Positions 15,474 to 24,083 of a DNA stretch of 34,653 nt are shown piece by piece (position 1 is the first letter of the stretch; each line of letters begins with the position of its first letter). The translations under genes and the position numbers were made by a program. Origin of the DNA: Clostridiales bacterium (lineage in GTDB: Bacteria; Bacillota; Clostridia; Lachnospirales; Cellulosilyticaceae). The stretch covers positions 1 through 34,653 of the forward strand of contig DYCF01000019.1 in NCBI GenBank assembly GCA_019418225.1, written 5' to 3'. The notes below the pieces were generated by a model. The model saw only the letters and a program-made list of their open reading frames with translations. It had not been told where the DNA came from and did no database searches.

Positions 15474-16709
15474 TTATGAAATTGGAAGTATATTTTGTTC
15501 CACTTTTTTCGTCAAAATTTTTCTTACAGCATGGTTAATTTGCTCCTTAGTAATGACACCTGTTTGATAGGCCTTATATATGACTTCTTCCGCCTCTTCT
15601 ATATCGGTTGGCATTAATAATATATCATTTCCTGCTAAGAAACTTCTAAGAACCACCTCGTCTTCTCCATAATTATTGACTATGGCCCCCATATTAAGCG
15701 CATCTGTAATCATTAATACATCATTTATATCCATAGTCTTTTCAATATAATCTTGCCACTTTTGGGACAAGCTTACTGGCCATCTATCATCTATAGCTGA
15801 AACGAGTAAGTGTCCCTTCATCATCCCACTTACTCCATTTCTAATTCCCTCTTTAAATGGAATCAACTCTTCCATCTCAAGTTCTTCCAAACTTTTGTAC
15901 ACATAGGCTAGACCATCATGAGAGTCTTCCATTGTGTTGCCGTGCCCTGGATAATGTTTAATGACGGGTAATATACCTTCTGCTTTTAATCCTTTTGCAA
16001 AAGCAAGCATCATAGGTGTTACCATTTCACTACTTGTTCCAAAGCTTCTACTTCCAATAACAGTATTAGCTGGATTATTATAAATATCTCCACAGGGTGC
16101 AAAATCCATATTAAATCCTATCTCTTTCAAAAGCTTTCCCATTCTACTAGCTTCCGCATAAGCTAACGCTTCATCTCCTGTTTTCCCTATATCCCCTGCT
16201 GCCATAAACGGCTTTTCATTAATATTAGAATTATTTCCTACGCGGCTTACCATGCCACCTTCTTCATCTACAGCAATAAATAAAGGAATCTCACTACTTT
16301 CCTGAAGTGTCTCTATAAGTACCTTTGTTTGCACCTTATCCTTAATATTATTTTTAAATAAAATAATTCCCCCTACACAGCTTTTTTGAAGCTTTGCTTT
16401 CATTTGACTATTTAATATAGTCATGCCTTCTCCTTCTTCTGAATCTAATGCAATCATAAAAAGTTGGCCAATCTTTTCTTCTATGGTCATATCATTTAAA
16501 TACTGCTCAACCTTCTCACTTATAATCTGCTCTTCCCCTATAGCTGACTTTGATAATACCCGCGTTGCAATCTCTTTAAATTTATCAGGAAATTTTTTAA
16601 TTGGCCACTGTACTTGACTTTTTCTATAAGCATCATCATTTCCCAGCATTACTACACCTATACACATAATACATAATCCAATCATCAAATACCTTATAAC
16701 TTTTCTCAC
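15474..16709 (-). CDS. Membrane-anchored glycoside hydrolase family 3, NagZ-like beta-N-acetylglucosaminidase
   Basis: The protein belongs to GH3 and carries the NagZ signature KHYPGHGNTMEDSHDGL (about residues 251-267), whose Asp-Ser-His supplies the mobile acid-base. The nucleophile is likely Asp336 in MITDALNMGA. NagZ enzymes release N-acetylglucosamine from muropeptides, so cell-wall recycling is the likely role. An N-terminal hydrophobic stretch (about residues 5-23) preceded by RK suggests a signal anchor, placing the enzyme outside the membrane as in other Gram-positives. I start at a GTG at 16709 (411 residues) because AGAGG lies seven bases upstream; the ATG at 16739 has none. The domain alone is present, with no C-terminal amidase. 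Confidence 0.85.
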   Translation of the reverse strand: MRKVIRYLMIGLCIMCIGVVMLGNDDAYRKSQVQWPIKKFPDKFKEIATRVLSKSAIGEEQIISEKVEQYLNDMTIEEKIGQLFMIALDSEEGEGMTILNSQMKAKLQKSCVGGIILFKNNIKDKVQTKVLIETLQESSEIPLFIAVDEEGGMVSRVGNNSNINEKPFMAAGDIGKTGDEALAYAEASRMGKLLKEIGFNMDFAPCGDIYNNPANTVIGSRSFGTSSEMVTPMMLAFAKGLKAEGILPVIKHYPGHGNTMEDSHDGLAYVYKSLEELEMEELIPFKEGIRNGVSGMMKGHLLVSAIDDRWPVSLSQKWQDYIEKTMDINDVLMITDALNMGAIVNNYGEDEVVLRSFLAGNDILLMPTDIEEAEEVIYKAYQTGVITKEQINHAVRKILTKKVEQNILPIS

Positions 16710-16843
16710 CTTAACACCTCTTTTTTCCCCTTGCACCATATTTTTATGTTATAATATTAAGTATATTCTAACACTTTACTATGAAATCTATTATACTGTA
16801 AACTTATATAATCTTATTTTTCATCAAAGAAAGGATGTTTATT

Positions 16844-17542
16844 ATGTGTCAATCTCATACTGACGACTCAACAGAATCTCTAAAACTAGTACTTTATGAT
16901 AAAACTTATACTTGCCCAATCTGCGAAGAGGCTTTCAAGGCAAAATCTATTCGTGTGGGAAAAAATCAACTTTTAACAGTAGATGAGGACTTATATGCAC
17001 ATTATGCCATCGTTAATCCTCTATTATATGATGTCATTACTTGTCCAAACTGTAATTACTCAGCTACTGTTAAAAACTTTGATAAATTACTACCTCGACA
17101 AAAAGAGTGGCTCCAAGCAAATCTCGTCTCTGTTTTCACTCACCCTATATCATTCGGAGAATATACTTCCACAGAAGAAGCCATCCATAAACATAAATTA
17201 GCCCTACTTATGGCTATCAACAAAAAAAGTAAAATTGGCGAACAGTCCTATCTTGCCTTACATATTGCCTGGCTCTATAGAGACCTAGGCGATGAAGTTA
17301 ATGAAAAACTTTTTCTTCAAAAAGCCTTTACCGGTTTTTCTGAATCACTCGAAACAGAAACCACACCTATACTCGGCTTAGATGAATATACCATCATGTA
17401 TATACTTGCTGCTATTGCTTTTAAACTAGATGAAATAGATGCTTCAAAGAAATTCCTTTCCGTTCTTCTTACTACATCAGGTCTTTCTTCTCGTATCAAA
17501 GACCGTGCCCTAGATCTAAAAAACAAACTCAGAAATTTATAG
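16844..17542 (+). CDS. DUF2225 family protein with two CxxC metal-binding pairs
   Basis: The only convincing plus-strand gene. The 232-residue product has two CxxC pairs, Cys24/Cys27 (TCPICEEAF) and Cys67/Cys70 (VITCPNCNYS), with the intervening NPLLYDVITCPNC typical of DUF2225. The two pairs probably bind one zinc. The C-terminal part (from about residue 110) is helical and looks like tetratricopeptide-type repeats (ALLMAINKKSKIGEQSYLALHIAWLYRDLGDE). The function is unknown. I start at 16844 because AAAGG lies eight bases upstream; the ATG at 16835 sits directly on that site. It is divergent from the GH3 gene and convergent with the ADP-ribosylglycohydrolase gene. Confidence 0.82.
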   Translation: MCQSHTDDSTESLKLVLYDKTYTCPICEEAFKAKSIRVGKNQLLTVDEDLYAHYAIVNPLLYDVITCPNCNYSATVKNFDKLLPRQKEWLQANLVSVFTHPISFGEYTSTEEAIHKHKLALLMAINKKSKIGEQSYLALHIAWLYRDLGDEVNEKLFLQKAFTGFSESLETETTPILGLDEYTIMYILAAIAFKLDEIDASKKFLSVLLTTSGLSSRIKDRALDLKNKLRNL

Positions 17543-17593
17543 AATAATATACAAAGTGATATATTAACTTTTTCTTAATATCCAAAGATCTAA

Positions 17594-17703
17594 CTAGACA
17601 CTTTGGTACTTCTACACTCTCCGCAATCTGTTGATGCTTTTATTACCGTGCTTAACGCATCACAGGCTGCGGAGATGGTAGACTGATAGTTCCAAGTGTC
17701 TAG
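17594..17703. repeat. 110-nt imperfect inverted repeat between convergent genes
   Basis: CTAGACACTTTGG (17594-17606) pairs with CCAAGTGTCTAG (17692-17703) with one bulge. The pairing continues through TCTCCGCA (17618-17625) with TGCGGAGA (17668-17675), and CTGTTGATGC (17628-17637) with GCATCACAG (17657-17665), leaving a short apical loop. It lies between the DUF2225 and ADP-ribosylglycohydrolase genes. It could be a bidirectional terminator or a small non-autonomous element with inverted ends; no clear target duplication is visible beyond the palindromic CTAG. Confidence 0.75.
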
Positions 17704-17727
17704 CAAACCTATTGGGCAACCTTTTTT

Positions 17728-18810
17728 CTACCATGCTGGATATTTTTCAGCCCACTTCTCACCTGAATCATATAATGTATACAAATCTTGAGCTAACTGT
17801 CGTATTTCTTTTTCTAACTCAACATGGACTTTAAATAAGTTTTCAAAAACCTCTACACCATAATAAGCGCCTAATAATTGTCCTGTTATAGCACCTACTA
17901 TGTCACTTCCGCCACTATGATTAACTGACATACATAGTGCTTCTTTAATATTTACTGCTTGCCCCTCACTATGCTTCATACTGCTTATGACAACATATAC
18001 TGCCATAGCTAATGCTTCATGGGCAAATATTCCTTCTCCTAAACTCTCAATTTTTTCTCTCGTACATTCCCTTTCTTGAGCTAATGTTATAGCCTTCTCT
18101 AATATATCGGCACTTTCTTCTCCCTCATCTTCTAATTTTAATCGTAGAATGCTTTCCCTTACCGCTTCTTCTATCTCTTTCCCTTCTATAATTTGCCTAA
18201 TTATCATTACAAGTGCTCCTGCTGGTAAATAAGCACAAGGACCGCCATGGGTAATAGCAGCTACTTCACAGCCTATTTCAAATGGATCTTCTCTGAGGGT
18301 CACTAAACCTAATGGCGCCACACGCATAAGCCCACCACATCCCTTGCTATCATTAATAGGATGTGCCACACTCCCTTTAATGCCTTTTCCCAAAGCTGTA
18401 ATACTTGTAATACCTGCTTCCCTATAAGCATGAAGTCTCTTCATTTTGACAAGTGCACCATCATAGTCCTTTTCACTCCAATGAGGTGTCTTTAAGCCTT
18501 GTGTATATACCCATCTCAAATAAGCTCTAAACATTGTATGCGTAATATCTTTTTTATCCCAAGGAATATCTTTACGCTTTGCTCGTGCCACACTTCTCAA
18601 GATTCCTTCTATAGTAAACATTGTCATCTGCGTATCATCCGTAATTAATGCTTCTGTTTCTCCAGGAGGTGCTATAAGTTCTGTAACACCTTCTTCCCCA
18701 TACTCCTCAACAATTTGCTCATAACGCCTAAATTCCACTGGTGCACCTAATGCATCCCCTATTGCCCCTCCTAAAATACACCCCTCAAAATATTTTAGTT
18801 TATTTTTCAT
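17728..18810 (-). CDS. ADP-ribosylglycohydrolase family protein
   Basis: A 360-residue member of the DraG/ARH family, whose enzymes remove ADP-ribose from proteins or small molecules using two magnesium ions. Visible motifs are GGAIGDALGAPVEF near the start, the first metal motif TDDTQM (57-62), SKGCGGLMRVAPLGL and THGGPCAYLPAGAL. The second metal motif is altered: where the family usually has G-D-x-D-S/T, this protein has SGGSDIVGAITG (299-310), so the first Asp is Gly and the Ser/Thr is Ile. Activity may therefore be changed. AGGAGG lies 11 bases before the ATG. The gene stands alone, and the substrate is unknown. Confidence 0.9.
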   Translation of the reverse strand: MKNKLKYFEGCILGGAIGDALGAPVEFRRYEQIVEEYGEEGVTELIAPPGETEALITDDTQMTMFTIEGILRSVARAKRKDIPWDKKDITHTMFRAYLRWVYTQGLKTPHWSEKDYDGALVKMKRLHAYREAGITSITALGKGIKGSVAHPINDSKGCGGLMRVAPLGLVTLREDPFEIGCEVAAITHGGPCAYLPAGALVMIIRQIIEGKEIEEAVRESILRLKLEDEGEESADILEKAITLAQERECTREKIESLGEGIFAHEALAMAVYVVISSMKHSEGQAVNIKEALCMSVNHSGGSDIVGAITGQLLGAYYGVEVFENLFKVHVELEKEIRQLAQDLYTLYDSGEKWAEKYPAW

Positions 18811-18937
18811 ACGCCCATCTACCTCCTACTTATATGTGTTTTATCTTTTTTCCCGTTCTTCTTATCCCTTGTAGCTTTTAAATAATTTCCACATCTAACA
18901 TATATTATACCTTTTTCTCATTAATTAGAACTTATTT

Positions 18938-18974
18938 AAAGGGACTACCCTACTAAAAGTAAGATAGTCCCTTT
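18938..18974 (-). terminator. Terminator after the chemoreceptor gene
   Basis: AAAGGGACTA (18938-18947) and TAGTCCCTTT (18965-18974) form a perfect 10-bp stem 11 bases after the chemoreceptor stop codon. The following T run is short on either strand. Confidence 0.6.
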
Positions 18975-18985
18975 ATTCTTTATTT

Positions 18986-20467
18986 CTATATCTCTATATT
19001 CTTAAGCTCCTCGCTTGATGCTTGGATTTCTTGTAACATTACATTAATTTCATTAATATTAGCATTTTGTAGATGTACAGATTCATTAACTTCTTCAGTG
19101 CCTTTACGATGTTCTTCTGTAATAGCGGTTAATTCTTCTGCCTGTCCTTGCATTTCTTCTAATAAACCTGAAATATTGACAATGTCTTTTACTTCTATCT
19201 CTATTTGCTCGCTTAGTGCATCCATAGACTGCGTTAAATGTTTAAATGTCCCATTTACATTTTGAACAGATTGCTTTCCTTTAGTAACTGCTTCACTACC
19301 AATTTTAATCTTTTCTTTTGTTTCAATAGTCTTACTTTGAAGCATATCAATAATATGCTTAATATCTTGCGAAGTTTTTTCACTTTGTTCTGCAAGTTTT
19401 TTAACTTCTTCAGCAACTACCGTGAATCCTTTACCTGCTTCTCCTGCACGTGCAGCCTCAATAGACGCATTAAGTGCTAATAAATTAGTTTGACCTGCAA
19501 TAGCTGTAATACTCTCTAAGAAAGCTGTAATCTTATCCATATTTTTTTCTAGTTCTCCAACAGTTTCAACTGCCGCTTCAATTGCACCATTAATTGTCAC
19601 CATTTGATGATTCATTTCATTAATAGTTACCGTATTTTCTTCAATTTCATCATTTACTTGTTTTGTAATGATCTCTAATATTTCTGAAACTTTTTTTGTC
19701 TCTTCTACAGTTTGTTTTGCTTCCCCTACTAAGCTTACAACCTTTGTCACACTAGACTCTTGTTCCTTCATTCCTTGTGCTGTTTGATTCATTGCAACTG
19801 TCACACTATCATTAGCAATAGCTGTAGCATTCATTTTATTATTAACTTCATATAAATTCTCATTTAAATTTTCTGTATAACTTGTAATACTGTACATTGT
19901 AGATTGTAACTTTTCTACTAAACGTTGACTTTCTAAGGCTATGTCTGTACTATAGTCCATATACTGCTTGCCCCATTTTGCGATAATATATATAATAATG
20001 AGCCCTGCATCTAGTCTTACTAAACTAGGTATCATATCCATTCGTGCTGTTCCCGGCCCTAATATAGGTATTGTCACAAATATTATGCATATAATTAATA
20101 CGGCATTTAAAATAGCAGTAAATATCATATGTGCCTTAGGATTAAAATAAAGTGCAGACATACATGAAGCTGATAAAAGCGTAATTGTCACCTCTGGTAC
20201 GCCACCTTCCATATAAGTTACGACTAGCGCCATAAGACATGGTAATAATGGTACGATAACACCTTTTACTGTATCACTAATCCTTTCAACCTTACTTATA
20301 ACAAAAGCTATAATTGGTACTACAAAAATTAATGAATAGCCTAATGAAAATTCTCCTACCTGTAATGTCTTTTGCAAAAATAATACTATCGTAATAACAG
20401 TGATTAAACTCACATTAAACTTATGTACTTTTTTTAAATCAAATTGTCTTATTTCTTTATGTTCCAT
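18986..20467 (-). CDS. Methyl-accepting chemotaxis protein with multi-pass membrane sensor
   Basis: The C-terminal half (about residues 190-490) is a coiled-coil signalling domain with the conserved tip IAGQTNLLALNASIEAARAG and GKGFTVVAEEVKKLAEQS (about 323-361), which contacts CheA and CheW. Instead of an extracellular ligand domain, the N-terminus has about six membrane segments (roughly 18-34, 42-59, 68-85, 93-107, 114-136 and 150-165) with short loops, so it may sense a membrane-related or intracellular signal. No HAMP domain is evident between them. The ribosome binding site (AGGGGG) is about 14 bases from the ATG, a weak arrangement. No other chemotaxis gene is near. Confidence 0.92.
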   Translation of the reverse strand: MEHKEIRQFDLKKVHKFNVSLITVITIVLFLQKTLQVGEFSLGYSLIFVVPIIAFVISKVERISDTVKGVIVPLLPCLMALVVTYMEGGVPEVTITLLSASCMSALYFNPKAHMIFTAILNAVLIICIIFVTIPILGPGTARMDMIPSLVRLDAGLIIIYIIAKWGKQYMDYSTDIALESQRLVEKLQSTMYSITSYTENLNENLYEVNNKMNATAIANDSVTVAMNQTAQGMKEQESSVTKVVSLVGEAKQTVEETKKVSEILEIITKQVNDEIEENTVTINEMNHQMVTINGAIEAAVETVGELEKNMDKITAFLESITAIAGQTNLLALNASIEAARAGEAGKGFTVVAEEVKKLAEQSEKTSQDIKHIIDMLQSKTIETKEKIKIGSEAVTKGKQSVQNVNGTFKHLTQSMDALSEQIEIEVKDIVNISGLLEEMQGQAEELTAITEEHRKGTEEVNESVHLQNANINEINVMLQEIQASSEELKNIEI

Positions 20468-20591
20468 GTCTAAATTTTATACCCCCTATTTATTTTTTCT
20501 TTATTATTATACACTCTTCACTTTCAACTTTCTATATTATTTTACACTTTCTGCCATCTTTCTGCATTAGTATCAGAATTTTTCTGCATAG

Positions 20592-20636
20592 AAAAAGAGA
20601 TTATACTTCTTTCAATAAGAATGCATAATCCCTCTT
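20592..20636 (-). terminator. Terminator of the branched-chain amino acid operon
   Basis: On the minus strand AGAGGGATTAT pairs with ATAATCTCTTT with two G-U pairs, extended by TTCTT and AAGAA across a small bulge, then five T residues. It begins about nine bases after the last gene of the operon. Confidence 0.75.
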
Positions 20637-20644
20637 CTACTTCA

Positions 20645-22309
20645 TTACTCTAAAATCAGGTTGTCAATTGCTGCCCCTGGTGCAACCATTGGTAATACTT
20701 TTTCATCCATATCAATAAAGCAGTTTAAAACAGCTGGCTTATGAGCTGCAAGTGCCTCGCTAAATGCTTCTATAAAATCCTCTTGTGTGCGAACTGTATA
20801 ACCTTTTACACCAAAGGCTTCTGCTAAAAGTGTAAAATCTGGGCCACGATCAAGAGTTGTTTGTGAATAACGTTTTTCATAGAATGCAGTTTGCCATTGT
20901 CTTACCATGCCCAATGTTGTGTTATTCATCACAATAATAATAACAGGTACATCATAATGTGAAATTGTAGCAAGTTCATTACAGTTCATACGGAATGAAC
21001 CATCTCCTGCAATATGCACAACAGGTACATCCGGTCTACCTATCTGTGCACCAATACTAGCTCCTGTACCATATCCCATTGTTCCAAGACCACCTGAACT
21101 AATGAATGTACGTGGCATTGTATATTTAAAGAATTGAGCTGCCCACATTTGATGTTGACCAACCTCTGTTGTAATAATAGCCCTACCATCTGTCTGATCA
21201 TAAATATTATTCATAATGAACTGTGGTCTTAAGTTATCTCCATCTTGATAAGTATATGGGAATTCTTCTTTCCATCTTTCAATCTGTACAAGCCACTCTT
21301 TGTTTTCTTTGCGTGGCACAAGTGGTAGTAACATATTTAAAATTTCTTTTACATCACCTACAATGGATGCCTGTGTTGGAACATTTTTACCGATTTCAGC
21401 TGCATCTACATCTATGTGTACAATTGTGGCATTAGGTGCAAATTTACTTACATCGCTAATAACACGATCACTAAATCTGGCACCTAAAGCAATGAGCAAA
21501 TCACAATTTGTAACACCTAAATTAGAAGCCTTACTCCCATGCATTCCAACCATCCCTGTAGAAAGTGGATGTGTCTCTGGAAAGGCACCAAGCCCCATTA
21601 AAGATGTTGCAACAGGTGCATCAATCTTTTCAGCAAAATTGCGAAGTTCTTTATTTGCATCTGCACTTACAATTCCTCCACCAGCATAGATAAATGGTTT
21701 CTCAGCGACTTTAATAAGATCTGCAACAACTTGAATATCTGATTGAGATATTGTATCTGTCTGGCGAGGTACACTTACTGGCACTTCATGTTCATATTCA
21801 TACATAGCAGCTGTTACATCTTTTGGAATATCCACAAGAACTGGACCTGGTCTACCAGATTTAGCAATATAGAAAGCTTCTCTTATGGTCTTAGCTAAGT
21901 CTTTGACATCTTTTACAATGAAATTATGCTTTGTAATACACATTGTTATACCTGTGATGTCTACTTCCTGAAAGCTATCTTTCCCAATAAGAGAATTAGG
22001 TACTTGCCCTGTAATAGCTACCATAGGTATAGAGTCCATATAAGCTGTAGCAATACCTGTTACAAGGTTAGTTGCACCTGGGCCTGATGTTGCAATACAC
22101 ACACCTACCTTACCAGTAGCTCTTGCATAACCATCTGCTGCATGAGAAGCACCTTGCTCATGAGAAGTTAAAATATGTGTAATACGGTCACTATTTTTAT
22201 ATAGGGCATCATAAATGTTTAAAGCTTGCCCTCCTGGATAACCAAAAACGGTATCCACACCTTGTTCTACTAAACATTCAATAAGTATCTGAGATCCATT
22301 TATCCTCAT
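20645..22309 (-). CDS. ilvB: Acetolactate synthase large subunit, second copy
   Basis: A thiamine-diphosphate enzyme joining two pyruvates to 2-acetolactate, or pyruvate with 2-oxobutyrate for isoleucine. The 554 residues show the cofactor Glu in LTSHEQGASHAADGYARATG, the ATSGPGATNLVTGIATAY motif and the thiamine-diphosphate site GDGSFRMNCNELATI with metal-binding Asn in NNTTLG. AGGAGG lies before the ATG. It is the last gene of the operon, 17 bases after ilvD, and is clearly diverged from the first ilvB copy at the operon head. No second small subunit is nearby, so it must share IlvH or act unregulated. Confidence 0.94.
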   Translation of the reverse strand: MRINGSQILIECLVEQGVDTVFGYPGGQALNIYDALYKNSDRITHILTSHEQGASHAADGYARATGKVGVCIATSGPGATNLVTGIATAYMDSIPMVAITGQVPNSLIGKDSFQEVDITGITMCITKHNFIVKDVKDLAKTIREAFYIAKSGRPGPVLVDIPKDVTAAMYEYEHEVPVSVPRQTDTISQSDIQVVADLIKVAEKPFIYAGGGIVSADANKELRNFAEKIDAPVATSLMGLGAFPETHPLSTGMVGMHGSKASNLGVTNCDLLIALGARFSDRVISDVSKFAPNATIVHIDVDAAEIGKNVPTQASIVGDVKEILNMLLPLVPRKENKEWLVQIERWKEEFPYTYQDGDNLRPQFIMNNIYDQTDGRAIITTEVGQHQMWAAQFFKYTMPRTFISSGGLGTMGYGTGASIGAQIGRPDVPVVHIAGDGSFRMNCNELATISHYDVPVIIIVMNNTTLGMVRQWQTAFYEKRYSQTTLDRGPDFTLLAEAFGVKGYTVRTQEDFIEAFSEALAAHKPAVLNCFIDMDEKVLPMVAPGAAIDNLILE

Positions 22310-22326
22310 CTTTTCTCCTCCTACTT

Positions 22327-23988
22327 CTATGCTTTAAAGATTGCTCCTGTATTAGCTGATGTTACAAGTTTTGCATAACGTGCTAAGTAACCTGTTTTAA
22401 CTTTTGGCTCTGGTTTTACCCATGCCGCACGTCTTTTAGCAATTGTCTCTTCATCTACTTCAAGGTTGATTGTACACTTATTCATATCAATGCTAATTAT
22501 ATCCCCATCTTCTACAAAGGCAATAAGTCCACCTTCTGCTGCTTCTGGAGAAACGTGACCAATACAAGCACCTCTTGTGGCACCAGAGAAACGACCATCT
22601 GTAATAAGAGCCACATCTTTATCAAGTCCCATACCTGCAAGACAAGCTGTTGGTTGAAGCATTTCTCTCATACCAGGTCCACCTTTTGGCCCTTCATAAC
22701 GAATCACCACAACGTCACCTTTTTCAATTTTACCTGCATCAATAGCAGCTGTTGCCTCTTCTTCACTATTGAATACTTTTGCTTTGCCACGATTTACAAG
22801 CATCTCAGGTGCTACTGCAGAACGTTTTACAACACATGTATCTTCTGCTAAGTTTCCGCGAAGAACAGCAATACCACCTGTCTCACTATATGGATTTTCA
22901 ATAGGACGGATAACTTCTGGATTTTTATTTGTAACCTTTTCAAGATTTTCTGCGATTGTTTTACCTGTTACTGTCATAAGAGATGTATCTAAGAGATTTC
23001 TCTTAGTAAGTTCTTTCATAACAGCTGCTACACCACCTGCAAAATGAAGATCTTCCATATGATGATGACCCGCTGGTGCAAGGTGACAAAGATTAGGTGT
23101 ATGTGAGCTAATTTCATTAGCCATGTCTAAATTAATTTCCACACCTGCTTCATGAGCTATAGCTGGAAGGTGAAGCATTGTATTTGTACTACAGCCAAGT
23201 GCCATATCTACTGTTAAAGAGTTATGGAAAGCTTTGTCATTTAAGATATCGCAGATTTTAATATCTTTATTAAACATATCCATAACAGCTATCCCAGCAT
23301 ATTTAGCCAGACGAATACGTTCCGCAAATACAGCAGGTGTTGCACCATTTCCTGGAAGGGCAATACCAAGTACCTCACACATACAGTTCATACTGTTAGC
23401 TGTGTACATACCTGAGCAAGAACCGCAACCTGGACATGCATGGTTTTCATATTCTTTAAGTTCTTCTTCTGTAATTTTACCTGCATTGTAGGCACCTACT
23501 GCTTCGAAGGTTACAGAAAGATTTGTTTTCTTGCCATTTACCATACCTGCAAGCATTGGGCCACCGCTTACAAGTGTTGTTGGAAGATTCATTCTAGCTG
23601 CACCCATAAGCATCCCTGGTACGATTTTGTCGCAGTTTGGTACAAGCACTAAACCATCAAAAGCATGAGCCGTTGCCATACATTCAATCGAGTCTGCAAT
23701 AAGTTCTCTTGTAACAAGAGAATATTTCATTCCTTCATGTCCCATAGCAATCCCATCACAAACACCAATTGCTGGAATCTCAATAGGTGTACCACCTGCC
23801 ATACGGATACCTGTCTTAACAGCTTCTGTAATTTTATCAAGATGTGAGTGACCTGGTACAATCTCACTTTTAGCTGTTACAACACCAATTAATGGTTTTT
23901 CAATTTCTTCATCTATATAGCCCATCGCTTTAAATAAAGAACGATGTGGAACTCTTGCTGCGCCAACTTTTACTCTATCACTTTTCAT
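22327..23988 (-). CDS. ilvD: Dihydroxy-acid dehydratase
   Basis: The enzyme dehydrates 2,3-dihydroxy acids to the 2-oxo acid precursors of valine, leucine and isoleucine, and needs an Fe-S cluster. Cluster cysteines are seen in VPNCDKIVPGM, ENHACPGCGSCSGMYTANSM and MALGCSTNTMLH. The C-terminal catalytic region includes TDGRFSGATRGACIGHVSPEA. Its 553 residues match the family. I start at the ATG at 23988 with AAGGAG eight bases upstream; the GTG at 23997 overlaps that site. An 86-96 base spacer with a hairpin separates it from leuB, and ilvB follows after 17 bases. Confidence 0.96.
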   Translation of the reverse strand: MKSDRVKVGAARVPHRSLFKAMGYIDEEIEKPLIGVVTAKSEIVPGHSHLDKITEAVKTGIRMAGGTPIEIPAIGVCDGIAMGHEGMKYSLVTRELIADSIECMATAHAFDGLVLVPNCDKIVPGMLMGAARMNLPTTLVSGGPMLAGMVNGKKTNLSVTFEAVGAYNAGKITEEELKEYENHACPGCGSCSGMYTANSMNCMCEVLGIALPGNGATPAVFAERIRLAKYAGIAVMDMFNKDIKICDILNDKAFHNSLTVDMALGCSTNTMLHLPAIAHEAGVEINLDMANEISSHTPNLCHLAPAGHHHMEDLHFAGGVAAVMKELTKRNLLDTSLMTVTGKTIAENLEKVTNKNPEVIRPIENPYSETGGIAVLRGNLAEDTCVVKRSAVAPEMLVNRGKAKVFNSEEEATAAIDAGKIEKGDVVVIRYEGPKGGPGMREMLQPTACLAGMGLDKDVALITDGRFSGATRGACIGHVSPEAAEGGLIAFVEDGDIISIDMNKCTINLEVDEETIAKRRAAWVKPEPKVKTGYLARYAKLVTSANTGAIFKA

Positions 23989-24014
23989 TATAGACACTCC
24001 TTTTCTTATATAAT

Positions 24015-24050
24015 AGAAGGGCTAAGCCCTATACAGACTTAGCAGCTTCT
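24015..24050 (-). other. Hairpin in the leuB-ilvD spacer
   Basis: AGAAG (24015-24019) pairs with CTTCT (24046-24050) and GCTAAG (24021-24026) with CTTAGC (24038-24043), a small internal loop between them. No T run follows, so it may be a stability element inside the operon. Confidence 0.5.
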
Positions 24051-24083
24051 ACTTTTATCCTTTTATCTCTTATACACTCTTAA

